Shown: in pieces, positions 12,438 through 24,391 of the stretch | Numbering within the stretch: the stretch's first letter is position 1 | Layout: every line of letters begins with the position of its first letter | Source: Lanius collurio | Lineage: Eukaryota > Chordata > Aves > Passeriformes > Laniidae | Assembly (NCBI GenBank): GCA_020086605.1 | Contig: JACBWW010000008.1 | Coordinates: 28,074,250 to 28,138,249, forward strand | Direction: 5' to 3' | DNA: 64,000 bases | Translations under genes and position numbers: made by a program | The notes under the pieces: generated by a model | Told to the model about the DNA's origin: nothing | Seen by the model: only the letters and a program-made list of their open reading frames with translations | The model's database searches: none

Positions 12438-15400
12438 AACCTTGAATCTTGGCAACGACAACATGTTCCTCATTCCAGATGTGTCCCATCTTAAAAGCAA
12501 AGCTCTGCAATACTCTGGCTGTAGCCCAGCTCCACACTGGACTTCTGGTATCCCCTGTGCCCAGCTGCCCTTGTAACTGCTTAGACTGGTTTGACAGCAA
12601 ATATTCACAGGGCTTGAGTTAAGCAGAAATGTCTTCTAAGGACTGTTAGTATCTGGCCAAGTTCCCTGGGTGAAGCTGAGTACTAGAAAACACATGTAAT
12701 CCCTAAAGACTTTGTAAAGATGGTGTAATCAGAACAGAATAAATGCTTTGTGTCAGTAAAGGAAAGTCATAATTTCTCTTAGAAAACCAAGATTGGATTT
12801 TCCCTGGAAATGAAAGTGGTACTGAGATGTAAACAGGTCAGACAGAGGTCTGAGTGTTTCTTTGGATGCCATCTGCTTAACAGGTGGTGTCTGCCCAGGC
12901 AAGGACTTGAATTTTTTCCTACAATCAGAATGCTGTTTTGGCCATAGGAGAAAAAAAAAAAAAACAGCATCAAACACAAAGGGGATAGTCAAAGGCAGTG
13001 TCCCAAGTGATTTTGCAGAGCATATTTGGGAAGAGCATATTTACACTAGTCCAGCAAAAAAAATGCTGAGAAAAAAAATGCTGTTTGTAAACCAAATAAA
13101 GAAAAGCACATTTGCTTGGACAGTGGTCCTGCAGCACAAATTTGCAGCAAGGATTGATCAGAAATTAAACTGATGACAATCCAGAGAATGACAATCTCTG
13201 GCAAGCACACAAAGTCAAAAGTAGTGTCTGGTGTCCAGCTGGAGCTGGGAAATTTCTCTAGTGTGTAGTGAAGTTGTGCTTCAAGCTACACCTTGAGACT
13301 CCCAAAAATGCTTAAGACATGAGGCAACCATGCTAGTGAGGCATGAAATCTAAATAGACCAAAGTGTATATAGCTTCATGAATCAATATCTCATGTAGTG
13401 GAAAGTTTTTGGATGAATGGTTTCTTGGAAACTTGTTTCAGTCTGCAGCTGGTCTTGCAAGTATTCTACAATTTTGTTCAGGTTTTTTGGTTTGTGTTTC
13501 AAATATTTTGTTTGTTAATGAAACAAGAAGAGGCTTCCATGGAGGCTCTTACATCACTTGAAGGGGAAGAGTTGAAGAAAGAAGGAATACACTTATGGAG
13601 CCACGAAGGCAAGGCAGCACAGGCAAAAGGATTCACTTTAGGATCATACCAGGATGAAGAGAAACAGACCTAGAATTAGACATAAAATGAAAGACAAACT
13701 CATTGCTTGATGGATATAGTAGAAAGGAAAGCACTGGAAACCAGTGAACCTCATGTGAGACGCCAGTGTTTGCAGGCAGTGGAGCCTGAAACATATCTGG
13801 GAAGTCTGACACAGGCAGTGAGGCACCAATTGATCTTGCAGCAGATAGAGCTGGAGAGGATGTTAATTGGAGTAGTAAGGGTTTGCAGTCCCACAAATAA
13901 ACATAAATCAGCATCAGTTTCAGTCTATGCTAACATAACAGTTCCTACGAACTACAGAAGCTCAGGAAGAGATGCACTTCAGTTTGGATGGCTTTGCTGT
14001 GCGGGAACAGCCTTAAGGATAAAGCCATCCCAACCAGTGCAGAGACAGAGCCCTCGGGGAAAAAAACACTCCAAGGACATGGCTCCAAGGGTGGAGGGGT
14101 ATAGAAGATGAGAGCAATCCTAATTGGAATGCAAGACATCACTCTCTTGCAAACATGCATAAATTAAGCAAACTCATCATCGTTCTGACTCCCCTCACAC
14201 CTGTACCAGTATCTTTTGTACTCTTGTAAAGCCAAGTCTGTACATTTAAGATGGAGAAGTAAACTAATTCCTGTCGGTCCAAGAAGTGAAATGGCAGGTG
14301 GGGAATGACTGGTAGCATTTCACAACACCACAAGAGTATAAATTGCACACAGCAGCTCTCACTGAGGGGCAGGGGAAAGCAAGTTAAACTAGTGGGTAGT
14401 CCAGATTCCCACTTAAATAGCAACCTGCAGTACCTGCACCTCACAGTAATCTCAGACTCACAAGAACAACAGAACAGGAAGGAAGTAACGGATGAAAGAG
14501 TAACACTGAACCACCTATGGGGGCAGGCAGGGAGCTGCACAGGTCCCTGAAGTGAGTCAGGGGAAGGGAGTCCTGTTTATCTATGGATCACAACCCTGTC
14601 TACAGCCCTTTCACTGCTCCTGCTGAGAGTATGGTATTGGAAGCACTGGCAAAATCAGAACATTCCTTCTTTGAATTATGAAAAATCACCTTTAAATATT
14701 TAAATATAGATATAGATTAGATATAGATCTACAGACAGTAGAGCAGAACTCACCTCTGACTTCTCAGGCTGGGTGAGTCTTGAGTACTGGGGTGCGTTTT
14801 CCTCCTTACCTCTACACCACTTTGCATGCCTGCAAGAACCTAGTCCTGCTCCTGCTGCAGCCAGTGCTGAGCACATGCAAACACTTACAGGTCCCAGACT
14901 GGACCCATGAGTGTAAGGGGCTGGACTACTACCCAGACTAAACACAGCCCATCTAACTGTGTGGAAGGTGAGTCCCCAGTGAGCACTGTGTCCCTCTGAT
15001 GCAGACAGCCGACTGCCTGGTCATAACCCAGGGATCTGTCTTCTCTGATAGGGAGGAACTATTCCCAGTGAAACCAGGAACATGTTTCCTGGCTGATTTG
15101 AAGAGAGATATACTGTCACCAAACAACCTGATTTACTGTGATACCAGCAAATTAGCCTACATCCTTATTTCCTTCTTCCAGAGATTTTTGTTTTGTTTAA
15201 GCCTGGAATAGTGACTTTCAGTAATACAAAACTGTGTAGGTCATGAATAAACTAACACCTAGAACCAAAGCTAAAGTGCAGTAAGTCACTCATTTGATTA
15301 AATAGAGATCCACAGGGAGCTTTTATCACTAAGAAAAATAAGCCATCCACTGAAAAGGAAGTAAACAGTTAGTTCAGTACTGTGAATTGTAGTATTACCT

Positions 15401-16639
15401 TCCTCTGATGATTTTCAACCATGTTAATGCTGAGAAATAAAGAGAGTGCCTCTTATCACCAGTAATATGGCCTTAACCTTTGTTTTCAATACTGTTTTTG
15501 AAGTAATTTAACATTTGCAGAGTTAAGTATCTGCTGCAAGTTTGCTTTAGCTGAAAGAAAAAGGTTCCTTCTCCCATAGCCTCATTTAGCAAAATCTCCT
15601 TCTGGTTTTCATGGGACTTCTTTTGCCTGTGTCACTATACCTGAAAAATCATGGGCAGAGAGAAAAGAGCAATGCATTGTGGTGAAAGTCCTCCTTCAAT
15701 ACATGCTAAATGTCTTACTTCTGGGACGAGAGTCAAAATAGTGCCAAATGTGAGGAAACATCGGAAGACTTAGTATGTTAGATGAGCATGGATTTTGGGG
15801 GTAAGGGGTGATTTTTCTCGCAGTACAGAAGATATTTTGGATGTGTTTCCTCTAGGAAAGACTTTGCAAAGTCTTTGGGCATCCACAAATCGACATCACC
15901 CCTTCGCAGTGTGTCATATACTGGCTTAATGAAACAAAAATAACTGTGCTAAGAAAAGACTGTCCAGGAGAAATCCAAAGCTGTGATTTCTATATAAGGG
16001 TCTTAAACAAGTAGTGCAAGTGCTTCATCCCAGTCTCATGCCCGCCACTTTTAAAGGCAGTGACACCATTTATCACTTAGCACAGGACAGGCCAGAAAAC
16101 AACTTGCTAATTGTCCTATATACCAGTTTGAGCGACAGCAGGTCTCCTCTAAAGAAAGTTCCTATGCAAACCCCTTCATGATGGAGGGTTGTGTTTCACG
16201 TCTTTATTGTTAAATTAAAATGAAATTGCCAGTAATGACGGTAGGGAGAACTCAGAGCACTTTCCACGGAGAAGCCCAGCTCTCCCTTCAGAAGTTTATA
16301 CAGTGAGAGAAGAGGGGCCTGGATCCAAAGCCAGTAAAATGAACATGTGCTTTCCCACCGAGTTTGGAGAGCTTTGCCAAAGCCACACTTGCTCTACCTT
16401 TGAGTGTTGCTGACACACTGGCGCTGGCACTACAAACAGAAAACTTTGACGCCAGGCTTATTATTGAGAGCTAACATTTACACATGCAGTAATACTCCAG
16501 TATGCAAAAGAAAAAAAAAATGCACAGGAAAAAATAGCTGAAATCTGGGCTTCCATGCAAGTTTTTACACTTTTCTCTTAGAAGAAGAAATAAAGACATT
16601 GTCCTACCTGGCTGTTCTGTGCCTTCTGTTAAAGCTGGA
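12438..16639. other. Intergenic, nothing recognised
   Basis: Longest open frames (134 aa at 13707-14111 plus, 133 aa at 14139-14540 minus) show no known motif. A short ATAGATATAGAT stretch lies at 14704-14728. Confidence 0.5.
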
Positions 16640-16930
16640 GCTGTTTGTCACGACGAACAGAAGGGATTGTTTTCAGCACCACGCAAAGAGCCGCAGCTTC
16701 TTTTAAGCTCCCTGGACGGTTTCCCCGCAGAGCACGCCAGGCTTCTCCCCAGCTGGGAGGTGAGGCTGGCCAGGGAGCACCACCACGCTTTCCAGGATTT
16801 AAACCCGTGCAGGGGCACGCTGAAGGCGAACCAGGAGTTACAGGATGTCTCGGTGTGTTCCGTGTCCTCGATAAGGACGGCGAGGGGAAAGGCAAAGTTC
16901 CCGAGGCTGTGGGTGGAACGTGGCACCGTG
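16640..16930. promoter_or_regulatory. CpG-rich patch, orphan
   Basis: I count about 20 CpG in about 290 bp, isolated in CpG-poor sequence. Open frames of 100-178 aa on both strands overlap here, as expected from GC-rich DNA; none shows a recognisable domain. It could be a distal promoter, an alternative first exon or an enhancer. It does not resemble the LTRs in this window. Confidence 0.3.
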
Positions 16931-17494
16931 TAGCACTGAGTAAATAAAAACCAAGTGATCGTTGGACTCGGGTGTGACACCAGGTATTACAAAGGTTTAT
17001 ACACCACAGGCAGGACGTTGCATTTCGTCGAAGAGAAATGCAGCCTAAAAACCCAGTGGTGCACCCTGCTTTGCAGCTAAAGCAGCAGCGAGACCTTGAG
17101 CTCAATTTTTGGCAGTCAGCAGTTTTGTCTCCTTGGACAGCACTCAGATGGAGAATTTCAATCACAAAATATATTCTTTCTTACAGGTCAGACATTTCAT
17201 TGCCTCCCATAAGGACCTATAAAATGCAGGCAACTTCTGTGGGATAGTTGCTTGTCCGGGGAGTTTATGACGCCAAGTACAACAGGATCTTGATTAATGT
17301 TTCTGGATTTCATGGTTATGAGAAAAAAAAACCCACGTAGGTTCAGCTTTTGGCACAGTTTTTTTGTTTCAATGCCCTCTTCAGACTAAATAAAACGTTT
17401 ACAATCATAAGTCTGAGATAGAGAAGAGACAGGACTAATCTAAAAAAGCCACCTAAGTGCAACGGTGATAGGGCGCAGTATGAAATCTTTCGAT

Positions 17495-17548
17495 AAAATT
17501 AAAGTGTCTGAGTAATGATATTTATCTGCAACCATACTGCATATTTTC
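17495..17548. repeat. 54-bp dispersed repeat, copy 1
   Basis: Shares 50 of 54 positions with 20093-20146 in the same orientation. The core ATTTATCTGCAACCATACTG is identical. The four differences are all transitions. Family unknown. Confidence 0.8.
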
Positions 17549-19399
17549 CTACGGTTTGATAATGCAAACTTCCAGTGCTAATTCACAAGCTTTGATTTGT
17601 TCCTTTAAAGTCTTTTTGCCACCTACTTTAGGTTTAATGACACCTTCTGCCTGAACAATTCCAAATTAGTGTCAGGTTTAAATAGATAAATATTTTTTTC
17701 AAAGAAACTTTTTTTTTTTTTATTAACATTCTTTGCAATATGCTAAATTATTGAAGCAGAAGCCTTTCCAAAAGGTAATTCACACCTCCTTAACCACCTT
17801 ATCTGTTTGGGGGTTTTTGTTCTGGCTGTTCTTGGTTAATCAAAAGAGATTCATCAGTACCACTGTTCTCTGCAGCCTTTTTCAAACTAAATCTATTCTT
17901 TGGCTTTCAGTGCAGCAGATGGGATTGCAAACATAGCAGTGAAGGCTTACAATTTTATTTAAAGATCTTCCAGTAGATAATGGGCCATGGTTATGACTAA
18001 TAGGGTCATGTGGACACTACATAAAGAAGGAAGGACAACAGCCCGAGCGACACTGAAGTGAGACTTAAATCCCTTCTCACATCTGTGACAGATCCTGGGC
18101 GAGTCAATAAATGCTGCTGTGCTTCTCTTTCCTTATTCATAAAAGGGAATAATAATTCTGCACATCATCAAGAGACCAAATAGGAGACACTGGAGTTGTT
18201 TAGAGACACACCAGTGACACCTCAGAACATGAGAATTTCTGAGTCTCTTTCATGTAACAAAGGCAGACACTGTACCAAAGTCCTGTTAAACACACTTTTA
18301 TTCCACCCCCCACCCCAAAATGGGAATAATCACTTTTCTGTGGGGCACAAATAAATAAGCTTCTTTTCTATTTACTTTCCAGTTCCTGTATTGGTTCATG
18401 ATACTTTTATTGAAACAGAAGGTCTTCAGGGAAAAAGGTGTTACACAGTGCAGCAGAAATATGACAGCCTCTCCTGTTAGCATTTTGCCTCCAAGCACTA
18501 CAGCTATGAGTCAGCGAGCTGATAGGAAGACTTTTACACAGCATTCAGAATTAGTCTTGGAGGAAACACAAAATTACAATTCTTTCCTGTCTTTGCTGTG
18601 TTGGTCACTAAAGTAAAAATAACTTCAAATTAACAATGGTTGACAATTTGGAGCTGAGAGTACAACTTTAGATTGAAGTTTGTGTAGTGTGAGAACTCCC
18701 TTCGTTTGGAGTTAAAAAGCTACTGTTTAAGAATGATGCAATTTTTAAGGGAAAAAGAAAGACATGCTGCTGCCTGATAAAAAGCCATGTTGCAAGAACT
18801 GCTTACAATATCTACTCTTCCCTTAATGACCTTCAGCACTTTTCCAGAAGATTTCTTCAAGAGGAGTTCTTTCAAAAGTTGTTGTCCCCTTTGCAAAATA
18901 CACTGTTTTGGGGATCATTTCCCCTTTCTCCCATCTTGTGGACTGTGGGTTACACCAATTACCTCTTTTTCTTGTGCTGTGTGAATTCAGTGTGTGTTTG
19001 TTCAGAGCTACTGAAGGAGTTTCTTCACCCTCAGTTTCTGCCTTAAAAATATCCTGCTGTGCTGTGGCTTCCTCCGTAGCTGTCATGTGTTGGGAAAGAG
19101 TAATGGCAATGGACAGACCTCTCTTGATTTCTTATGGCACTCATCCTGCCAGTGACAAGCACACCAGACATCCTGGAATAAGAAAATTTAGAATGACACC
19201 ATGACAATGAGTTATATCTTAGTTACCCAGGAGTTTTGTGACTCTAAAAATTTTGTAGTGGACTATATTTAATTATCTAAGGAATGTTTGACTGTGATTT
19301 TAGCTGCTTTTGTTTTAAGTCTGTGTTGGCTGAGTGTCAGTAGAGAACCCTGAGAAATTACCTCACTTCACCTGCAGAAAGGAATTCCATGGATCCATA

Positions 19400-19760
19400 C
19401 CTCTTAGAAAACTTAACCAATAGCTGAAGAACAAAATTCAATAAAGAATTGTTTAATAGTTATCATATAACTAGAAATTAATTAATTAGCTGTCATAGAA
19501 CAAGAAAGATATCTTGAGAAAGTTAAGGAGTCAAAGGCCTATACCCCCCAAGAAAACTTGATTAATACATTGCAGGTGCAGAAGGGGGCCCACTTCATGA
19601 GCTTGTACACCTCAGAAAACTTAACCAATGGTAATGGTCTAGCCAGGACAGCAAATTTAATGAAGCACTGTTTAGCTGGATGAAACTTGGGTTATTCATT
19701 AAACAAAGATAGATGAGATATTATGGTAGTAATTAAAGAAACAAAAGACCTATACCATGA
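19400..19760. repeat. Diverged direct repeats, possible LTR U3
   Basis: AGAAAACTTAACCAATAG (19408) recurs as AGAAAACTTAACCAATGG (19612), and both are followed about 130 bp later by an AAGGCCTATACC / AAGACCTATACC motif. Between them lies a third weak copy, AGAAAACTTGATTAATAC (19552). A TTTATAAAAAAG TATA-like box follows at 19792. The arrangement resembles a retroviral U3 with duplicated blocks, but no LTR ends were found. Confidence 0.4.
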
Positions 19761-20092
19761 TGCAATAAATTGAGCAGACTTTTGAGAGTGTTTATAAAAA
19801 AGTCTTGGATGTTACAGCATCAGTACCTGAAAATTATTGTTTCTTTGAACATGTCTAAAACAAATAAATTCCCTATACGTTCCAAATTTTGACTCAAAAT
19901 TGTTACTAGAAATGTTTGTCCAACAGTTTTTTGCTGTTAGATTTAAAATTTTGTGTTTCAACTGGTAGAAGAAGCAGCATGTATTTGGGTTTGGCCCTTC
20001 TGCATATCCAAAAGAAGGATAAAATCTAATGGAAGAATAGGTTCTGAAACACAGATGCATTCATCATTCACACCATTTCATTCATTTTGGAC

Positions 20093-20146
20093 AAAACTAA
20101 AGTGCCTAAGTAATGACATTTATCTGCAACCATACTGCATATTTTC
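20093..20146. repeat. 54-bp dispersed repeat, copy 2
   Basis: Second copy, 2.6 kb from the first, just upstream of the CR1 element at 20540. Similarity fades on both sides, with a weak continuation to the right (GGTTTGATAATGCA against GGTCTTGCCATGCA). Confidence 0.8.
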
Positions 20147-20539
20147 TAGGTCTTGCCATGCAGGCCACAAAGACCATACAGCTCATCAGGTATACATAAC
20201 TGAGTCTCTCAGAACATATTTTGGTTGGGTGTGAAGAGAATTGGACACTTTGAGTTACAGACACAAAACCTCAGATGGGTTTGGCACACAACTTCCTGCA
20301 AACCTTAAAAGAGAGGTTCCTACAGATCAGCAGGGTGGTTGCATGGGACATCCACTTTAACACAAAACCCACCCCCAGAAGCTTCTGTTTGCCCCCATCA
20401 TCAGACTGAAAGCTGATTCAGGAAAAAAAAAATTAAAAAAAAAAAAATTATTGGACTGTTTCCCTTATGGTATTTCCCTTAAAACACCAGGAAATTATCT
20501 CACAGGAATTAAGGCATGTTGCCCTAGGAAGGTGACATG

Positions 20540-22452
20540 GCTGACAGCATAGCTGAGGTGCCTTTTCAGCAATGCACACAGCCTGGGCAACCAACAGGAG
20601 AAGGTGGAAGTCACTGTGGTGTTGGAAAACTATGACTTTGTTGCCATTACTGAAACTTGGTGGGGCGAATTCCATGACTGAAGTGCAACTATGGACAGCT
20701 ATGGGCTGTTCAGAAAGGACAGGGCAAGAAAGAGAGCAGGAGGGGTGCCCTCTGCATGAAGAGGTGGACTGAGTGCGAAGAGCTGCCTTTGAAGAGCAGT
20801 CACGAGCAAGCTGAAAGCCTGTGGGTAAGAATCAGGGACAGAGGAAACAAAGGGAACCTTGTGGCTGGTGTTTACTACATGCCCTGATCAGGGGGAGCCT
20901 GTTGGCAAAGCCTTCTTGCTGCAGGAGGCATCATACTTGTAGGCTTTTGTCCTGCTGGGGGTTTTCCATCTCCCCAGCATGTGCTGGGAAAGTAGCACAG
21001 GGAGCTGTAGACATTCCAGGAGACTCCTGGAATGGAGGATAACTTCTTGAATAGACAGTCCTACCAGAGGGGCTGTGATAGTGGATCTGTTGGTCACCAA
21101 TGCAAACAAGGTAACTGGGGACATCAAGACTGGAAGCAGTCTGGGCTGCTTTTATGGAGTTAGTCCTGAGGGATGTGACCAGGTAAGGAGTAAAGTTAGG
21201 CTCCTGAACTTTAGGAAAGCAGAATTCCAGCTCTTCAGGGAGATCCCCTGGACACTGCCCACAGGGACAAGTGATTGGAACAGAGCTGTCAGATCTTTAA
21301 GAACATCTCCAACAAAGCAGAAGAGCTAGCCATTGCCAGGAGCACAAAGTCAGGCAAGGAAGGCAAGAGACCAGCATGACTGAGTAGGGAAATGCTGGTC
21401 AAACTAAAGGGAAAGCAAATGCACAGGCAGTAGAAGCAAGGGCAGGTGAGCTGGGAAGAGTATAGAGACAAAGTACAGTTTTGTAGGGATTGGGTAAGGA
21501 AGGCCAGGGCAAAGCTGGAACTGAACATGTCAAGGCACCCAAAGAATAGCAAGAGGGGCTTCTACAGGTGTGTTAACAAGAAAAGAAAAGTCAAAGAAGG
21601 TGCAACCCCCCTGATGTTCCATATCCGCCCTTGACCTGGACAAGCTCGAGGAGTGAGTTCATGGGAACATCATAAAGTTCAAGGTCATCTGCAAGGTGCT
21701 GCACCTGGGTCAGGGCAACCCCCGGTACCAGCCCAGGCTGGGCATGAACAGACCGAGAGCTGCCCTGCCCAGCAGGACTTGGGGGTGCTGTGGGTGAGAG
21801 GCTGGACATGCCCCGGCCATGGCACTCACAGCCCAGAGAGCCAAAGGTGTCCTGGGCTGCACCCAGAGCCCCGTGGGCAGCAGGGCAGGGAGGGGATTCT
21901 GCCCCTCTGCTCTGCTCTGCTGAGACCCACCTGGAGCACTGCATCCAGCTCTGGGGTCCCTGCACAGGAGGGACAGGGACCTGCTGGAGCCAGTCCAGAG
22001 GAGGCCACCAAGATGATCAGAGGGATGGAGTATCTCTTCTATGAGGAAAGGCTGAGAGAGCTGGGATTGTTCAGCCTGGAAAAGAGAAGGCCTCAGGGTG
22101 ACCTAATTGTGGCCTTCCAGCACCTGAAGGGAGCCAGCAAGGAAGATGGTGAGACTTTTTGCAAGGGCATATAGTGGCAAGGGGAAAAAGGGGGAATGGC
22201 TTCAAACTGAAAGACAGTAGGCTTAGATTAGACATGGGGAAGAAATTCTTTACTGTGAGGGTGGTGAGGCACTGGCACAGGTTTCTCAGAGAAGCTGTGG
22301 ATGCCACATCCCTGGAAGTGCTCAAGGCCAGGTTGGATGGGACTCTGAGCAACCTGGTCTGGTGGAAGGTGTCCCTGCCCATGGCAGGGGAATTGGAACA
22401 GGATGATCTTTAAGGTCCCTTCCACTCCAAACCATTCTATGAGTCTATGATC
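20540..22452 (+). mobile_element. CR1 LINE, endonuclease remnant joined to 3' end, RT core missing
   Basis: About 1.9 kb. The left part (20560-21600) reads as a broken CR1 endonuclease region: FVAITETWWGE near 20637, then a TGA where Trp is expected; GSSLGCFYG near 21135; LLNFRKAEFQLF near 21200; and SWEEYRDKVQFCRDWVRKA near 21450. Frames change at least twice. Near 21600-21640 it jumps to the very end of the polymerase frame (LDKLEE, VLHLGQGNPRYQPRLG), so the reverse-transcriptase core is absent. It continues to a full 3' end finishing CCATTCTATGAGTCTATGATCT. Family assignment is from the known conserved CR1 protein motifs. Confidence 0.88.
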
Positions 22453-23175
22453 TGACTCACTGGCATTAAAGCAATGTCTGCATGATGTAGTGACAACTGG
22501 TGAGGTCTGGTTATATCTGCATGAAGTTATTGCCAAACAAATCGGAAACAAAGGCTTTAAAATTTTCTTTTCTTTCCTTTTTTTTTTTTTTTAATACAAC
22601 TTTCCAGCCCCTGAGTTCAAAACAGAGTCTCACAAAGGTTTGCACCATCACATTCCACATCAGAGGAACTGTGGTGCTGGGGTTAGGCAGAGGTTAACTC
22701 CTTAAACAAGCACTATGACTGAAACGAGTGTCTCATGGGAGTGTGCCTTCACAAGTGGCAGAAATAACAGAAATAGCAGTCTCCCAGTGGTGCCTACGAC
22801 ATGGGCCAGAGAGTGGATGTTACTGAAATGAGGGAAGAACAAAATATCTGCTGTTGAATATTCAGCCTGACCCTTTGCTGAGAACCCTATTTCATGAAGA
22901 ATATTTGCAATAAGGCAGGATTAACTTGCCTTCAAAGACATGACTTAAATCTCTGGAGGGAACTCCCATGTATATTCAGGACAGCTACCCAAACTCACTT
23001 GCAGAATTTAGAAGTCTCCTGCTGAGAAATATGCCAGCAGATGCTTCCTGACATTTAATGCTAAACATGTTATAATGGGGCTATAAACAGCCTTTCACTC
23101 TGAAACATATGAAGGAATAGCATAAGACCCCAGGGAGGGACAGCTCTGTAGAAATGGGTATGTTGTTCCTGATTA

Positions 23176-23176
23176 N
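23176..23176. other. Ambiguous base (n)
   Basis: The only undetermined base I noticed. It is not in a recognised feature. Confidence 0.95.
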
Positions 23177-24047
23177 TGTTGAGAGATGCAAATTCAAAAC
23201 CACTGTGAAGACGTCTCTGATATCCCCCAGCTACAGAAATAAACTTTTGGTCTAGGTTTGCAAAATCATCAAACTTCCTGCTCTCTCCCATCTCCTCTCA
23301 AGCAAAGATAAATGCTCGCTATAATAGGTGCCCTACTTACCTAAGGCTTTGATCTGTCTCAACTCTCTGCTTGCAGATTTCTGGAGGAGCCCCAGCATAC
23401 GTGAATTTACAACGCAGTGAGCTGCTGTGCTTTCCAAGAGGGCTGGTTTCAGCACCGCGTCTGCAAGACTTCAAAGGAGAGGGGAAAGTTATTTTTCTAC
23501 TTATTGCTCCAATTTCCCTCTCCACTGCCTCTGGACACTGTCAGTCCTAGGAGATCACAGATGGCTTGGGTTGGATGTGACGTTTTTCAGGACAGGCTCT
23601 TTGCTGAACTTCGAAGAACCATATCCAAGGAGAAATACGCTTGTGAGGTGCTTTGGGGTATTTTTTTATTTCCTTGCAAGAGTCAGAGTGTGAAATACTA
23701 TCACAAGATATACTGCCCTTTGCTTCAGACACACAAACACACATTTATGTGCTATCTTTCACTTTGAAACAGCTACCTGAGCTAGAAGGCAAGTCTGTGA
23801 CTAAGCCAGCACTCTCCTGCAGTCTCATGGGAAAGGTGCTTCGACCTTGGCAAAGTATGGAGAATATTTTGAGGGCTTGGATTCCTGCCCCCTTATTTAA
23901 CTACAGTGACCAGTTACAAAGATTATGTCACTTGGTCACCTGAGAGCCTTTCCAGGTCTCCAGGAATAATCATGCCTGCATACCAGCTGCTGCTGCTGCT
24001 GGGTATTGCCCTCACCTGTAATCTCTCACCACCCTGAGAAAACACGG

Positions 24048-24198
24048 ATGGTCCATGCCTGGAAATGTTCAAGGCCAGGCTGTGTGGGGCTCTGAGCAAC
24101 CTGGTCTAGTGGAAGGTGTCCCTGCCCATGGCTGAGGGGTTGGAATAGGATGATCTTTGAGGCCCCTTCCAGCCCAAGCCATCCTGTGATTCTGTGAG
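24048..24198 (+). mobile_element. CR1 tail fragment (151 bp)
   Basis: CCTGGAAATGTTCAAGGCCA, then GAGCAACCTGGTCTAGTGGA, ending CCATCCTGTGATTCTGTG. Terminal CR1 sequence, heavily 5'-truncated. Confidence 0.88.
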
Positions 24199-24364
24199 GA
24201 CAGAGTTGCCCTTCCAGGTGTGTCTTCAGTTCTAGTGGTTGATTTCATGCCAGGCATTAAACACAGGGAATGCCTTTGGCACCACCACAGGCTGTCATGA
24301 AGAGCCAGAAAAGTCAGCTTGCCTGACAGAGTGAAAATTTACTAAAGTTTGTGTTATTCTTCTG

Positions 24365-24391
24365 TTAAAATAGCATTTAATGCTATTTTAA
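24365..24391. repeat. Perfect inverted repeat, 12-bp arms, 3-nt loop
   Basis: TTAAAATAGCAT, loop TTA, ATGCTATTTTAA. AT-rich and symmetric; could form a cruciform or be chance. Confidence 0.8.

Larger units (their letters stand above)
16931..20539. other. Intergenic with two 54-bp repeats and direct repeats
   Basis: Apart from the repeats listed separately, no exon or known transposon was seen. An A-rich run (about 20427-20448) precedes the CR1 element. Confidence 0.5.

Noticed and set aside
13707..14111. 134-aa plus-strand open frame
   Set aside because: No domain or splice context; overlapping frames on the other strand are of similar length.
16629..17165. 178-aa minus-strand open frame
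   Set aside because: It lies in a CpG-rich patch with overlapping frames on both strands and no recognisable motif.
21653..22174. 173-aa plus-strand open frame
   Set aside because: It is the 3' region of the CR1 element read in one frame; the same frame appears in the copy at 1364-1588.
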